Below are positions 1 through 7,850 of a stretch of 32,776 nucleotides of DNA, in pieces. Source of the DNA: Bacteroidaceae bacterium (GTDB lineage Bacteria > Bacteroidota > Bacteroidia > Bacteroidales > Bacteroidaceae); assembly GCA_017516265.1 (NCBI GenBank), contig JAFXDL010000019.1:1-32776 (forward strand), written 5' to 3'. A model generated the notes under the pieces. The model had not been told where the DNA came from, searched no databases, and was given only the letters and a program-made list of their open reading frames with translations. The number at the start of each line of letters is the position of its first letter. Position 1 is the first letter of the stretch. Made by a program: the position numbers and the translations under genes.

Positions 1-76
1 ACTTTATTTTTAGTTATCGTTGACTTGCTTTTAACTTAGTCATAATATTGGTTTACTTCCTTTCAATTTTGAACAA

Positions 77-109
77 GCAAGAGAAGAGCAAAGAAGCTCC
101 TCTCTTTGC
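77..109 (-). terminator. terminator-like hairpin after the DUF454 gene
   Basis: Two nearly complementary arms, 77-89 and 96-109, are separated by a 6-nt loop (90-95). Read on the minus strand the stem is GCAAAGAGAGGAGC against GCTCTTCTCTTGC, with one bulged base. It starts about 60 bp beyond the stop codon of the DUF454 gene. The run after the stem (TTGTTC) is only weakly U-rich, so it could be a terminator or a 3'-end protecting stem. Confidence 0.5.
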
Positions 110-168
110 CTGTTCTTGTTCTGTCATAAGCAGAACATTCTGAGTATCAACGCTGATTATAACAAATG

Positions 169-540
169 TCACCTCTCCGAAGGACGTGTCTTGAAGGAGA
201 GTATGTGCCAACTGATGCCGATGGCAAGCAAGAAAAGGAGGATACGAAGCCAAAGCGGATTGACAACAAAGAAGATGCAATAGAGCAAAGTGACCCACAC
301 CATGGTGACGGATACCACTTTGGCACGAAGAGGGATAGCTTTGTCCTCGCGAAAGCTACGGATATAGGGGCCCAATGTGGGATGAGCCATGAGCCAGCGG
401 TAAAGCCTGTCCGACCCATGAAAATAACAGGTGGCTGACAATAACAGAAAAGGCGTGGTGGGCAGCAAGGGAAGAGCAATCCCTAACAACCCTAAAGCCA
501 AAGATAGAGAACCAAGGAGGATAAGGAGCTTACGTTTCAT
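169..540 (-). CDS. DUF454 family small inner-membrane protein (YbaN-like)
   Basis: A 123-residue protein that begins MKRKLLILLGSLSLALG. The first half has a hydrophobic hairpin (about residues 5-35) with the LGxxGIxLPLLPTTPFLLLSA pattern typical of DUF454. A WLxxHPTLGPYIRSF segment follows, then two C-terminal membrane segments (about residues 70-110). DUF454 members such as E. coli YbaN are small inner-membrane proteins of unknown function. I chose the ATG at 540; the frame runs upstream to a TTG at 576, but that would add 12 residues unlike the family. It is the last gene on the left, separated from GH3 by more than 500 bp of repeats, and seems to be a single-gene unit. Family assignment is confident; no function can be given. 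Confidence 0.8.
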   Translation of the reverse strand: MKRKLLILLGSLSLALGLLGIALPLLPTTPFLLLSATCYFHGSDRLYRWLMAHPTLGPYIRSFREDKAIPLRAKVVSVTMVWVTLLYCIFFVVNPLWLRILLFLLAIGISWHILSFKTRPSER

Positions 541-570
541 ACTGTTTAATAACAATGTTGAAGGTTCAAG

Positions 571-814
571 GTTCAAGACCCACCTAAAGAGTGTGTGTCA
601 AAATGAAACCATTTGTTTTTTTAGGCACGGATTACGCGGATTACACGGATAAATTATAACCGTTCTGGTATAAAAATGAAATATAAATCCGTGTTAATCC
701 GTGTAATCCGTGCCTAAATTTATTTTTGACACACCTTCCTTGAGAATGCCACAAACAATGACGTGCGGAGTATTCAAAGCCCCCTCCCTCACAGGGAGGG
801 GGTGGGTCTTGAAC
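571..814. repeat. nested inverted-repeat element (MITE-like or REP-like)
   Basis: The outer arms, GTTCAAGACCCACC at 571-584 and its exact complement at 801-814, are 14 bp. Inside, a second inverted repeat runs from GTGTGTCAAAA (593-603) to its complement at 724-734. This contains a third pair of roughly 30-nt arms at 621-650 and 687-717, built from repeats of the type GGATTACRCGGATTACACGGAT. At the right end a perfect 10-bp hairpin, CCCCCTCCCT / AGGGAGGGGG with a 3-nt loop, occupies 780-802. There is no transposase gene and no clear target duplication. It may be a non-autonomous mobile element or an extragenic palindromic repeat. Confidence 0.6.
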
Positions 815-903
815 TTTAAACCTTAAACTTAGGGTGTCCAATTTGATGTTCTCACTTTTATCTTAATTTAGCGTAAGTTTGATATAAGGAGCGGAGTAAC
901 TAC

Positions 904-950
904 CACTCCTCCCCTAAGTTAGGGGAGGTGGCCTTTAGGCCGGAGGAGTG
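904..950. repeat. compound palindrome
   Basis: An outer dyad CACTCCTCC (904-912) / GGAGGAGTG (942-950) encloses two smaller ones: CCTCCCCTAA (908-917) / TTAGGGGAGG (919-928), and GGCCT/AGGCC (930-941). The arrangement could form a three-way junction on either strand. It resembles an extragenic repeat rather than a simple terminator, as no T run follows. Confidence 0.5.
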
Positions 951-995
951 TGTAAAATGAAGACTTTATAGACACACGCCCTCCCCCTACGGGGA

Positions 996-1016
996 CTCCC
1001 TCTAACTTAGAGGGAG
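996..1016. repeat. 10-bp perfect inverted repeat
   Basis: CTCCCTCTAA (996-1005) and TTAGAGGGAG (1007-1016) are perfectly complementary around one base. The sequence is very close in style to the dyad at 908-928, so both are probably copies of one repeat family. It lies 100 bp beyond the GH3 stop codon. Confidence 0.5.
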
Positions 1017-1116
1017 AGTTATGGTTACTACTGAACCTCACGCACTTACGCGTTAAATCAGAACAAAAACAGGGTACTTCAAATTAGACAGCCTACCTTA
1101 AACCTCAAACATCACA

Positions 1117-3708
1117 TCATTTGATTACGAACGGAATCTTCTGCAAATCCTCCGCACGAGAACTGCCACCGTACATGATTTCATACTTGCCGGACATGAC
1201 ACGCATGGCATTGCTCTTGGCATCGAAGCACTCAAAACGTTCAGCAGGAAGTTCAATCTTCACCAGTTGCTGTTGTCCGGGTTTCAGAGAGATACGTTTG
1301 AAGGCTTTCAGACTCTTGATAGGACCTTCGGCATCATCCACCCGACGGATATATACTTGCACAACCTCTTCGCCGGCAACCTTACCCGTATTCATCACAG
1401 GCACCGTCAGTGTGAGGGTCTCATCCTTGCTCATAGCCATCTTGGAAGCCTTGACTTTACCGTATTCAAAGGTAGTGTAGCTGAGTCCGTAACCGAACGA
1501 ATAGAGCGGTTCACCGCGGAAATAGCGGTAAGTACGGCCTCGCATTGAATAGTCTTGGAAGTCAGGAAGTTGTTTGATGTCGCGATAGAAGGTCACGGGC
1601 AGACGACCGGCAGGATTGTAGCGTCCCAAAAGGACATCAGCAATGGCTGTACCACCAGCCTGACCGGGATACCATGCCTGAAGGACAGCCTCGCAATGGC
1701 GGCTTTCAGGCACCAGTCCCATAGCTGAACCAGAGAAGTTGATGAAGACCACGCGCTTGCCGGCATCCTTCAACGCCTTTACGACACGACGCTGAACGGC
1801 AGGAAGCTGGATATCCTCGCGGTCACCACCCCGGAAACCGGGAGCGCTCACCGGCATCTCTTCGCCTTCAAGGCTGGGAGCAATACCTCCGGCAAACACC
1901 ACGACGTCAGCCTTTTCCACCGTCTTCAGCAGAGCTGGAATATCTACGGGACGGCTGGAACCCATGTCGAAACTGAGATTGGCTGATTTTTCAATATGCC
2001 GGTAGCGTAGCTCGATGTCATACTGCTTGCCAGCCTTGGCCTCCATGGTGTAGAATACGGTGGTCTGCTTGATGGCTCCTTCGTCCTTGGCTACCTCCTT
2101 GCCATTGATGAGCAGGGTATATTCGCCACGCATCTTTATCTGGAAATCCACCTTGCCACTCTCCTTCGGACGGAAAGTTGCCTGATAGATACCCGAGAAC
2201 TGGGTGAGAGGCACACCAGGCGCCACAGCTGTAGCACCATCCGTAGTGAAGAGAATGGGAGTTGTCTGACGGGCAGTAGCCACAGGCTCGCCATCGAACT
2301 GGTTGTTGCTCCAGAAGCGGGCATCGAATCCTTGTCCCTTGGCTGTGCTGCACTGGTCGAACAGGCTGACAAAGACAGTCTCGGCCGTACGGTCGCAGGC
2401 CGGAGCATATATCAACTTATCAGCCGGAAGATACTTTTTCATGGCCTCAAGCAATGTCACAGTATGGCCGGGGAATCCGTTGTAGTTACCCCACTGCATC
2501 ACTGAATCATTGGCATTAGGACCTATCAGAGCAATGGTCTGTCCCTTCTTCAAAGGAAGGATATTGTTCTCATTCTCCAGGAGCACAATACTCTTGCGGG
2601 CCATCTCCAATGCCAACTGCTGATGTTTGCGGCTGTTGATGACCGATGCCGGAATGGTGTCCCACGGTGTTGAGGGATCCATTTCGCCCAATTCGAAGCG
2701 GGCTTTGAACAGACGACGCACTGCGCGATCGATGTCAGCTTCCTTGATATAGCCGTTTTTCACAGCATCCACCAAGCCTTTGTACGAACTTCCACACTCC
2801 AAGTCCGTACCGCTCAACACGGCAGCAGCCGAAGCATCGTCCCTATCCTTATGGGTTTCATGATGGTTCTTCATGAAGAAGTCGCGGATGGCTCCACAGT
2901 CGCTCACCACAATTCCCTCGAAGCCCCATTCCTCACGCAGAATCTGCATCAGCAGGCGGTCACTGCCGCAGCAAGGGTCACCCTCGTAGCGGTTGTAGGC
3001 GCACATCACCTCTTTCACCTTGGTCTTCTGCACCAAGTCCTTGAATGCAGGCAGGTAAGTCTCCCACAGGTCACGCGGATTAATGTTCTTGGCATCAAAG
3101 CTGTGGCGGTTCCACTCTGGGCCTGAATGTACGGCAAAGTGCTTGGCACAGGCGTGGGTTTTGTCATACTTGCTATCTTCGGGGCCTTGCAATCCGCGCA
3201 CCACAGCCATACCCATCTGTGCCGTATGGAAGGGGTCTTCACTATAGGTTTCCTGTCCACGTCCCCAACGCGGATCGCGGAAGATATTGATATTGGGTGT
3301 CCAGAAAGTCAGTCCCTGATAGCGTTTGTAGCTGTTTTTCTCGCGGGCCAGACGAGTCTTGGCACGAGCCTCATCACTGACGGCGTTGAACACTTCGTAC
3401 AGCAATGCATCGTCAAACGAAGCACCCATACCGATTGATTGAGGGAAAACCGTAGCCAATCCGGCACGTCCCACTCCGTGCAAAGCCTCGTTCCACCATT
3501 CATAAGGTTTGATACCCAAACGAGGTACTGCCGGAGAGGCATTCTGCATCAATGCCACTTTTTCTTCCAGTGTAAGACGGCTCACTAGGTCAGCCGCACG
3601 TTCGTCTGGAGACAGCGATGCATTCTTGTAAGGCTCATTCTGTCCGACCAAAGAGACAGACAATGCCATCGCGAAGAGAGTAGCTCCAAATCTTCTAGTA
3701 ATTTTCAT
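1117..3708 (-). CDS. glycoside hydrolase family 3, secreted beta-xylosidase/beta-glucosidase type
   Basis: An 863-residue exported enzyme. Residues 1-23 are a signal peptide ending LSVSLVGQ. The N-terminal GH3 barrel spans roughly residues 30-330, with KHFAVHSGPE (189-198) and the nucleophile motif VVSDCGAI (Asp270). A PA14-like insert of about 120 residues sits inside the second GH3 domain. After it come GGIAPSLEGEEM, the usual acid/base region of xylosidase-type GH3 enzymes, and a C-terminal fibronectin-III-like domain (NTGKVAGEEVVQVYI). It should act in the periplasm or at the surface, removing terminal beta-linked sugars. The PA14 insert and SLEGEE motif favour a xylosidase/glucosidase of plant-glycan type, but substrate cannot be read from sequence. 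I chose the ATG at 3708 because it directly precedes the signal peptide; the frame extends to 3765. It has its own promoter and no SusC/SusD pair nearby. Confidence 0.9.
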   Translation of the reverse strand: MKITRRFGATLFAMALSVSLVGQNEPYKNASLSPDERAADLVSRLTLEEKVALMQNASPAVPRLGIKPYEWWNEALHGVGRAGLATVFPQSIGMGASFDDALLYEVFNAVSDEARAKTRLAREKNSYKRYQGLTFWTPNINIFRDPRWGRGQETYSEDPFHTAQMGMAVVRGLQGPEDSKYDKTHACAKHFAVHSGPEWNRHSFDAKNINPRDLWETYLPAFKDLVQKTKVKEVMCAYNRYEGDPCCGSDRLLMQILREEWGFEGIVVSDCGAIRDFFMKNHHETHKDRDDASAAAVLSGTDLECGSSYKGLVDAVKNGYIKEADIDRAVRRLFKARFELGEMDPSTPWDTIPASVINSRKHQQLALEMARKSIVLLENENNILPLKKGQTIALIGPNANDSVMQWGNYNGFPGHTVTLLEAMKKYLPADKLIYAPACDRTAETVFVSLFDQCSTAKGQGFDARFWSNNQFDGEPVATARQTTPILFTTDGATAVAPGVPLTQFSGIYQATFRPKESGKVDFQIKMRGEYTLLINGKEVAKDEGAIKQTTVFYTMEAKAGKQYDIELRYRHIEKSANLSFDMGSSRPVDIPALLKTVEKADVVVFAGGIAPSLEGEEMPVSAPGFRGGDREDIQLPAVQRRVVKALKDAGKRVVFINFSGSAMGLVPESRHCEAVLQAWYPGQAGGTAIADVLLGRYNPAGRLPVTFYRDIKQLPDFQDYSMRGRTYRYFRGEPLYSFGYGLSYTTFEYGKVKASKMAMSKDETLTLTVPVMNTGKVAGEEVVQVYIRRVDDAEGPIKSLKAFKRISLKPGQQQLVKIELPAERFECFDAKSNAMRVMSGKYEIMYGGSSRAEDLQKIPFVIK

Positions 3709-3775
3709 GTCTTGTTCTATAATTAAATTAATGGATATACGCCACCAGTCACTACTGACCGGCAAATCAATGACG

Positions 3776-3807
3776 CAAAAATAATGATAACAAGCTGTAT
3801 AGGCAAA
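3776..3807 (-). promoter_or_regulatory. Bacteroides-type promoter for the GH3 gene
   Basis: On the minus strand TTTG (3807-3804) is followed after 20 nt by TATTTTTG (3783-3776). This fits the Bacteroides housekeeping consensus, -33 TTTG and -7 TAnnTTTG. Transcription would start near 3769, giving an untranslated leader of about 60 nt. Confidence 0.65.
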
Positions 3808-3893
3808 TTTCTAATGAAAATTTGGCAATTCGACCACCTATTTTGTACAAATTGCCACAGATAAAGGCAGAAAAAAGATTCGAGGGTCAATTA

Positions 3894-4502
3894 TCAAAAC
3901 TGACCACCCCGAATCAAATTCATGAACTCTTCACGCGTCTTGGCCTGATTGAACGCACCCGTAAAGTCAGATGTAGTGGTAATGGAGTTCTGCTTCTCCA
4001 CCCCGCGCATCTGCATACACATGTGTTTGGCCTCAATGACCACCATTACTCCCAAAGGATTCAGCGTATCCTGGATACACTCTTTGATTTGGGTAGTCAT
4101 GCGCTCCTGTACCTGCAGACGATGCGAAAAGATGTCAACCACACGGGCAATCTTGCTCAAGCCCGTAATGTATCCGTTAGGGATATAGGCCACATGAGCT
4201 TTCCCATAAAAGGGGAGCATGTGGTGTTCGCAGAGCGAATAGAAGTTTATATCCTTCACGATGACCATCTGGCGATAATCTTCTTTGAACTTTGCCGAAT
4301 TCAACACGGCTTTGGGGTCCATCCGATAACCTTTCGTCAAGGTCAGCATGGCTTTGGCCACTCGTTCGGGAGTTTTCAGCAAGCCTTCGCGCTCAACGTC
4401 CTCTCCCAACAAGGAGAGAATCTGTTTGTAGTGGGCCTTCAGTTCGCCCACCTCTTGCGACAACTCTTCTTCGGCCTGCATATTTGATTGCAAAATAGAC
4501 AT
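3894..4502 (-). CDS. folE: GTP cyclohydrolase I
   Basis: A 202-residue protein matching FolE over its whole length. FolE converts GTP to 7,8-dihydroneopterin triphosphate, the first step of folate (and pterin) synthesis, in the cytoplasm. The zinc ligands are visible: Cys91 and His94 in the motif [12 protein letters not shown], and Cys162 in HMCMQMRGV. The [23 protein letters not shown] segment is also characteristic. An alternative start is the ATG seven codons in (4481). It is the last gene of the apparent DUF1599-DoxX/TpiA-SPOR-folE unit, 47 bp after the SPOR gene. A weak inverted repeat (TGGCAATT 3823-3830 / AATTGCCA 3850-3857) lies beyond the stop codon and could end the transcript. Confidence 0.95.
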   Translation of the reverse strand: MSILQSNMQAEEELSQEVGELKAHYKQILSLLGEDVEREGLLKTPERVAKAMLTLTKGYRMDPKAVLNSAKFKEDYRQMVIVKDINFYSLCEHHMLPFYGKAHVAYIPNGYITGLSKIARVVDIFSHRLQVQERMTTQIKECIQDTLNPLGVMVVIEAKHMCMQMRGVEKQNSITTTSDFTGAFNQAKTREEFMNLIRGGQF

Positions 4503-4549
4503 TGGACAATTGATATACCTTAATTATATATATACATAAGCCACGTACG

Positions 4550-5011
4550 TCACAGTTTGATAACGGTACGCACGATAGACAATTCCTTGAAGTCGCCCGT
4601 CTCCTTCAATTGGCGCATCACTGCATCGGCCTCTTCGATACTCCGATAATCGCCTACACGACAAAGCCAACGGGGAGAGACAAACTGAGTATAGACCTCA
4701 AGGTCGGGAAACAATTCCTTTACCTTAGTGGCCATTTGGGTAGCTTCCGTACGTGCTTGCTGCGAATTGTTTCCAGCAAACACCTGAACCCGGAAACCCT
4801 GCACCTTCTGTGTAGGTTTCTGTGCTCCAGAGGAATTGGTACGCATCCGGCCTACCCAATTTTTCAAACGGGCATCCTGGTGAATAGTGACAACCCCTTC
4901 ACCCGGCTGCCTTTTCTCCAGACGGTCAAAGATTGTCTCTTGGGCACTAGCGGACAACCCACCGCACAACAAGAGTCCTATACTGAACAGTCTCAAGTGT
5001 CTTTTCTCCAT
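4550..5011 (-). CDS. exported SPOR-domain protein
   Basis: A 153-residue protein with a signal peptide (residues 1-24, ending LSASAQ), a short linker, and a SPOR domain over about residues 71-150 (GFRVQVFAGNNSQQAR ... RVGDYRSIEEADAVMRQLK). SPOR domains bind glycan strands of peptidoglycan stripped of stem peptides, usually at division sites. The protein is therefore expected in the periplasm, perhaps at the septum. No catalytic domain is present. It sits between tpiA and folE; that these three belong together functionally is not evident. A hairpin precedes it in the gap after tpiA. Confidence 0.85.
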   Translation of the reverse strand: MEKRHLRLFSIGLLLCGGLSASAQETIFDRLEKRQPGEGVVTIHQDARLKNWVGRMRTNSSGAQKPTQKVQGFRVQVFAGNNSQQARTEATQMATKVKELFPDLEVYTQFVSPRWLCRVGDYRSIEEADAVMRQLKETGDFKELSIVRTVIKL

Positions 5012-5027
5012 AATCTGTCAATAAGGA

Positions 5028-5070
5028 AAGGCTTCATTGCCCATCCCGAACGGGAGAAGCAAGAAGCCTT
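5028..5070 (-). terminator. hairpin between tpiA and the SPOR gene
   Basis: AAGGCTTC (5028-5035) pairs with GAAGCCTT (5063-5070), and inside it CCCG/CGGG forms a second small stem. On the plus strand a T6 run follows directly, a classical terminator shape, yet no plus-strand gene ends here. For the minus-strand operon it would be a partial terminator or processing site. Confidence 0.4.
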
Positions 5071-5083
5071 TTTTGTCATTCAA

Positions 5084-5839
5084 TTATTTGAAAGCATCAA
5101 TGATACCCTTGAAGTCAGCAACCTTCAAAGCAGCACCACCAATCAGACCACCGTCAACGTCGGGGTTAGCAAACAATTCCTTAGCATTGCTGGGTTTGCA
5201 GCTTCCGCCATAAAGGATTGAAGTGTTGTCAGCAACCTCCTGACCATACTTCTCTGCTACCAATGAGCGGATGTAAGCATGAATCTCCTGTGCCTGTTCG
5301 GGAGTGGCAGTCTTACCTGTTCCGATAGCCCAAACGGGTTCGTAAGCCAACACAATCTTGCCAAAATCCTCAGCTGAAAGTGAGAATACAGAAGCCAACT
5401 GAGCTGCAACAACTTCGTTCTGCTTGTTAGCCTCACGCTCTTCCAACACTGCACCAATGCAGAAGATGGGCTTCAGGTTGTTTGCCAATGCCAGTTTCAC
5501 CTTCTCTTCCAGGATTTCAACGGTTTCACCATAGTATGCACGGCGCTCTGAGTGGCCCAAGATGACATACTGGGCACCTGTAGAAGCTACCATTTCTGCA
5601 GAAACTTCACCTGTGTAAGCACCTGAAACCTTATCTGCACAGTTCTCGGCACCCACGCCAATCACAGCACTGTCCACCAACGGAGTGACAGAAGCCAAGT
5701 GAATGAAGGGAGTACAGATTACTACATCGCAATTGGGTTTGTCAGCTGCCAATGCCTCGTTCAACTCTTTTGCCAAAGCAATACCTTCCTGCAGGGTCTT
5801 GTTCATTTTCCAGTTACCTGCGACAATGTTTTTTCTCAT
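5084..5839 (-). CDS. tpiA: triosephosphate isomerase (C-terminal part of the joined frame, with its own start)
   Basis: From the internal ATG at 5839 the product is 251 residues, the normal length for TpiA, which interconverts dihydroxyacetone phosphate and glyceraldehyde 3-phosphate in glycolysis. Catalytic residues are Lys11 (AGNWKMN), His96 ([10 protein letters not shown]) and Glu167 ([11 protein letters not shown]); the phosphate loop [12 protein letters not shown] is intact. The 30 bases before this ATG are very A-rich (two A6 runs), the kind of leader that favours initiation in Bacteroidetes. Separate translation is therefore likely even though the upstream frame reads through. Either a free enzyme, a membrane-tethered fusion, or both could be made. 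Identity is very secure; the N terminus is the open question. Confidence 0.9.
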   Translation of the reverse strand: MRKNIVAGNWKMNKTLQEGIALAKELNEALAADKPNCDVVICTPFIHLASVTPLVDSAVIGVGAENCADKVSGAYTGEVSAEMVASTGAQYVILGHSERRAYYGETVEILEEKVKLALANNLKPIFCIGAVLEEREANKQNEVVAAQLASVFSLSAEDFGKIVLAYEPVWAIGTGKTATPEQAQEIHAYIRSLVAEKYGQEVADNTSILYGGSCKPSNAKELFANPDVDGGLIGGAALKVADFKGIIDAFK

Positions 5840-7156
5840 TTCTACTTTTTTGTTTTTTAAAGGGTTTATATAATCATGTTTATTCTTTCTTCCTGAAAAG
5901 TTCCATATACGGTCGAGCATGAGAATCAAAGACAAAGGTACCAAGAACCACAACAGACACGTGAATATCTTGGACATCACGCTATGCACCTGAACCTTTG
6001 CCAAAGGCAGTTCGTCCAGAGAAGCCACCAGTTGGTATTCGTCCGGAATATCCGCATTGGCCCACTTGTTTACCACCACACCTTCCTTCAGTAACAGCAT
6101 TCCCGGATTGGAACGTACCACAGTTTTCAACGTCGTTTCGTCCACCCCACAAAAGAGATACTCTCCACCCGTACGGTCAAGCCATTGCTCCACTTCATCC
6201 TCTCCCGAAGCTGTCAGAGCCAGGAACTGATACTGATGGGCACGACAGTAATCATATACCTCATTGACCAGATCTGTGTAGCCATCATCGGCCTTGTTCA
6301 AATCATAGGCGACCAACAAGAATGTGTATGAACTGTCAGCCAACACACGCTCTGTAAGGTCCTCCCCATCCTGCATGGACATCAGGGAGAAATCATGAAT
6401 GGGCGGTTCATAACCAGCCCTTTTCAGTATTGTCTTCCGCTCTACGAGAGTCCATGATTCATCAGGATAATCTTCAATGCCGAACTCCTTCTGCTCACCA
6501 TCACGCTCCATCACAAAAATGGTTTCGTACAGCGGTGGCAATGCTCCTTCCGGCATCTCCATCCCCGCACGGATGTCGGCTCCTATGTGATAGGGTCGGA
6601 AGTCAAATACGGGCAAATGTTTCAGTGTATAATATGAGAAGATACAGATATACAGCAACATATACACCGACACCATCCATTCGCTATGACGCGATATCCA
6701 ACGGACAATCCTGCCACGCAGGCAGAAAACCGAAATGGCAGCCAACAGCAAAACTACATTTTTCCAGAACGTCTGCCAGTTGGTCAATACGACCGCGTCT
6801 CCAAAACATCCACAGTCACTCACCGGATTCTCCAATGCCAGATAAAGGGTAAGAGGTGTCATGAACAGCATCAGCAGCACGGACATTCCCGAAGCAAACC
6901 TCCGATTGAAGCCCAAAAGCAGATAGATACCTAGCGCAAACTCCAACGCTGCCATACCAATGGCAGCCGCCAGCAACAGGGACTCAGAAACCCACGCTGT
7001 CAGGCCAAAAGCAGTGGCATAGTCGTGCAATTTATACTGAAAGCCGGTCGGATCATTGGCTTTTACAAAGCCTGAGAACACAAAAACGACGGCCAACAGC
7101 AGACGACAGATGTTGGCATACCACGTCAATACGGTATTTCTGATGCTATTCTCCAA
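5084..7156 (-). CDS. uninterrupted DoxX/MauE-like membrane protein + triosephosphate isomerase reading frame
   Basis: One open frame of 690 codons without an internal stop. Residues 1-439 are a MauE/DoxX-like membrane protein: five predicted helices (about 15-33, 55-82, 90-108, 130-147, 160-178), a DCGCFGD motif at 114-120 in a predicted outer loop, a soluble thioredoxin-like region (about 255-385) lacking a CxxC pair, and a sixth helix (about 393-415). Residues 440-690 are a complete TpiA. Positive residues in the loops at 83-88 and 148-156 and after helix six (GRKNKHD) place the C terminus in the cytoplasm, where an isomerase could work. The start is uncertain: the first candidate is a TTG at 7156 overlapping the DUF1599 stop by 11 bp, and a TTG at 7129 is possible. 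It may be a true fusion, or two coupled genes whose frames happen to be joined. Confidence 0.6.
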   Translation of the reverse strand: MENSIRNTVLTWYANICRLLLAVVFVFSGFVKANDPTGFQYKLHDYATAFGLTAWVSESLLLAAAIGMAALEFALGIYLLLGFNRRFASGMSVLLMLFMTPLTLYLALENPVSDCGCFGDAVVLTNWQTFWKNVVLLLAAISVFCLRGRIVRWISRHSEWMVSVYMLLYICIFSYYTLKHLPVFDFRPYHIGADIRAGMEMPEGALPPLYETIFVMERDGEQKEFGIEDYPDESWTLVERKTILKRAGYEPPIHDFSLMSMQDGEDLTERVLADSSYTFLLVAYDLNKADDGYTDLVNEVYDYCRAHQYQFLALTASGEDEVEQWLDRTGGEYLFCGVDETTLKTVVRSNPGMLLLKEGVVVNKWANADIPDEYQLVASLDELPLAKVQVHSVMSKIFTCLLWFLVPLSLILMLDRIWNFSGRKNKHDYINPLKNKKVEMRKNIVAGNWKMNKTLQEGIALAKELNEALAADKPNCDVVICTPFIHLASVTPLVDSAVIGVGAENCADKVSGAYTGEVSAEMVASTGAQYVILGHSERRAYYGETVEILEEKVKLALANNLKPIFCIGAVLEEREANKQNEVVAAQLASVFSLSAEDFGKIVLAYEPVWAIGTGKTATPEQAQEIHAYIRSLVAEKYGQEVADNTSILYGGSCKPSNAKELFANPDVDGGLIGGAALKVADFKGIIDAFK

Positions 7157-7697
7157 AATCCAGTTTTATCAGTCCGAAGACGGCATAATTTATCATATCC
7201 ATATAATTGGCATCAATGCCTTCCGACACCAAGGTCTTTCCGTCCAGCCCCTCAATCTGCTTGGTACGATAGAGTTTCATCAGTATCAGGTCTGTGTACG
7301 AACTCACACGCATTCCACGCCAAGCCTCATCATAGTCGTGATTCTTTTTCAGCATCAGCTCCAGCGTCTGTTTGGCCCAGCGGTCATAGTGTGACAACGC
7401 CTGTTCGGGAGTCATGTCGTCCCGCTCGGCATAACCCAGTTCCAACTGTATCAACCCGATGATGCCATAATTGACAATGGCGACAAATTCCGGACGGATA
7501 CCTTCGCCCACCAGACTCACACCCTTTGTCTCAAGGCTACGAATGCGGTTGGCTTTGATAAATATCTGATCGGTCACAGAAACGGGGCGCATGATACGCC
7601 ACGCTGCGCCATAGTCGTGCAGTTTCTTGGCAAACAGCTCGCGACACGAGGCCATCACCTGCTCAAACTGTTGTGTAGTATCTTTCATCTTTGTCAT
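7146..7697 (-). CDS. DUF1599 (Nmad1-type) protein with two tandem domains
   Basis: A 183-residue soluble protein made of two copies of one unit. Copy one has [20 protein letters not shown] ... [24 protein letters not shown]; copy two has [20 protein letters not shown] ... [24 protein letters not shown]. Each has a conserved HDY, an AWR-MR motif and a VNYGI/INYAV helix. Pfam lists DUF1599 as nucleotide-modification-associated domain 1, a name based on phage gene context; the chromosomal Bacteroides version has no known role. It is the first gene of the unit leading to tpiA and overlaps the next frame. A second ATG three codons in (7688) is an equally possible start. A -7 promoter element lies 18 bp upstream. 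Confidence 0.8.
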   Translation of the reverse strand: MTKMKDTTQQFEQVMASCRELFAKKLHDYGAAWRIMRPVSVTDQIFIKANRIRSLETKGVSLVGEGIRPEFVAIVNYGIIGLIQLELGYAERDDMTPEQALSHYDRWAKQTLELMLKKNHDYDEAWRGMRVSSYTDLILMKLYRTKQIEGLDGKTLVSEGIDANYMDMINYAVFGLIKLDFGE

Positions 7698-7714
7698 TTC
7701 TCGCTAATGGTGTG

Positions 7715-7722
7715 CAAAGGTA
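7715..7722 (-). promoter_or_regulatory. -7 promoter element for the DUF1599-tpiA-folE unit
   Basis: The minus strand reads TACCTTTG (7722-7715), a perfect TAnnTTTG -7 element. No TTTG is found 19-21 nt upstream, so the -33 part is absent or degenerate. Transcription would start about 10-20 nt before the DUF1599 start codon. Confidence 0.5.
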
Positions 7723-7765
7723 AGCATTTTAGCGGATATATGGGAAACGAATAAGGAATAATTAA

Positions 7766-7817
7766 AGGCTGAAAGGATGAAAAAGGGCATTCTTACCCTC
7801 ATTCATCCTTTCAGCCT
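7766..7817 (-). terminator. strong terminator after the M23/LysM gene
   Basis: AGGCTGAAAGGATGA (7766-7780) and its exact complement at 7803-7817 form a 15-bp stem, extended inside by GGG/CCC pairing. On the minus strand TTTAATTATT follows the stem; on the plus strand ATTTTTT follows, so it can act both ways. It separates the murein hydrolase gene (stop at 7851) from the DUF1599 promoter. Confidence 0.75.
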
Positions 7818-7850
7818 GCTATTTTTTCTGCATTTTTAGGACTTGCCTGT

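Larger units (their letters stand above)
541..1116. other. gene-free region filled with inverted repeats
   Basis: No credible gene lies here; the short frames are built from repeat sequence. It holds a composite element at 571-814 with outer and inner inverted repeats, and two further compact dyads at 904-950 and 996-1016. The rest (about 1020-1116) is AT-rich with nothing recognisable. Reading leftward, this is the stretch downstream of the GH3 stop codon and upstream of the DUF454 gene. Confidence 0.7.

Noticed and set aside
53..298. 81-codon frame overlapping the end of the DUF454 gene
   Set aside because: Overlaps a recognised gene in another frame on the same strand and includes the terminator hairpin; no family features.
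641..841. 66-codon minus-strand frame
   Set aside because: It is made of the inverted-repeat arms and the C/G hairpin, so it is repeat sequence read as codons.
1117..3708. GH3 as part of a polysaccharide utilisation locus
   Set aside because: No SusC/SusD pair, hybrid two-component sensor or other glycosidases adjoin it, and it has its own promoter.
3823..3857. Terminator after folE
   Set aside because: Only an 8-bp stem with a 19-nt loop overlapping the upstream edge of the GH3 promoter region; too weak to list as a feature, though AAATTTTC follows it.
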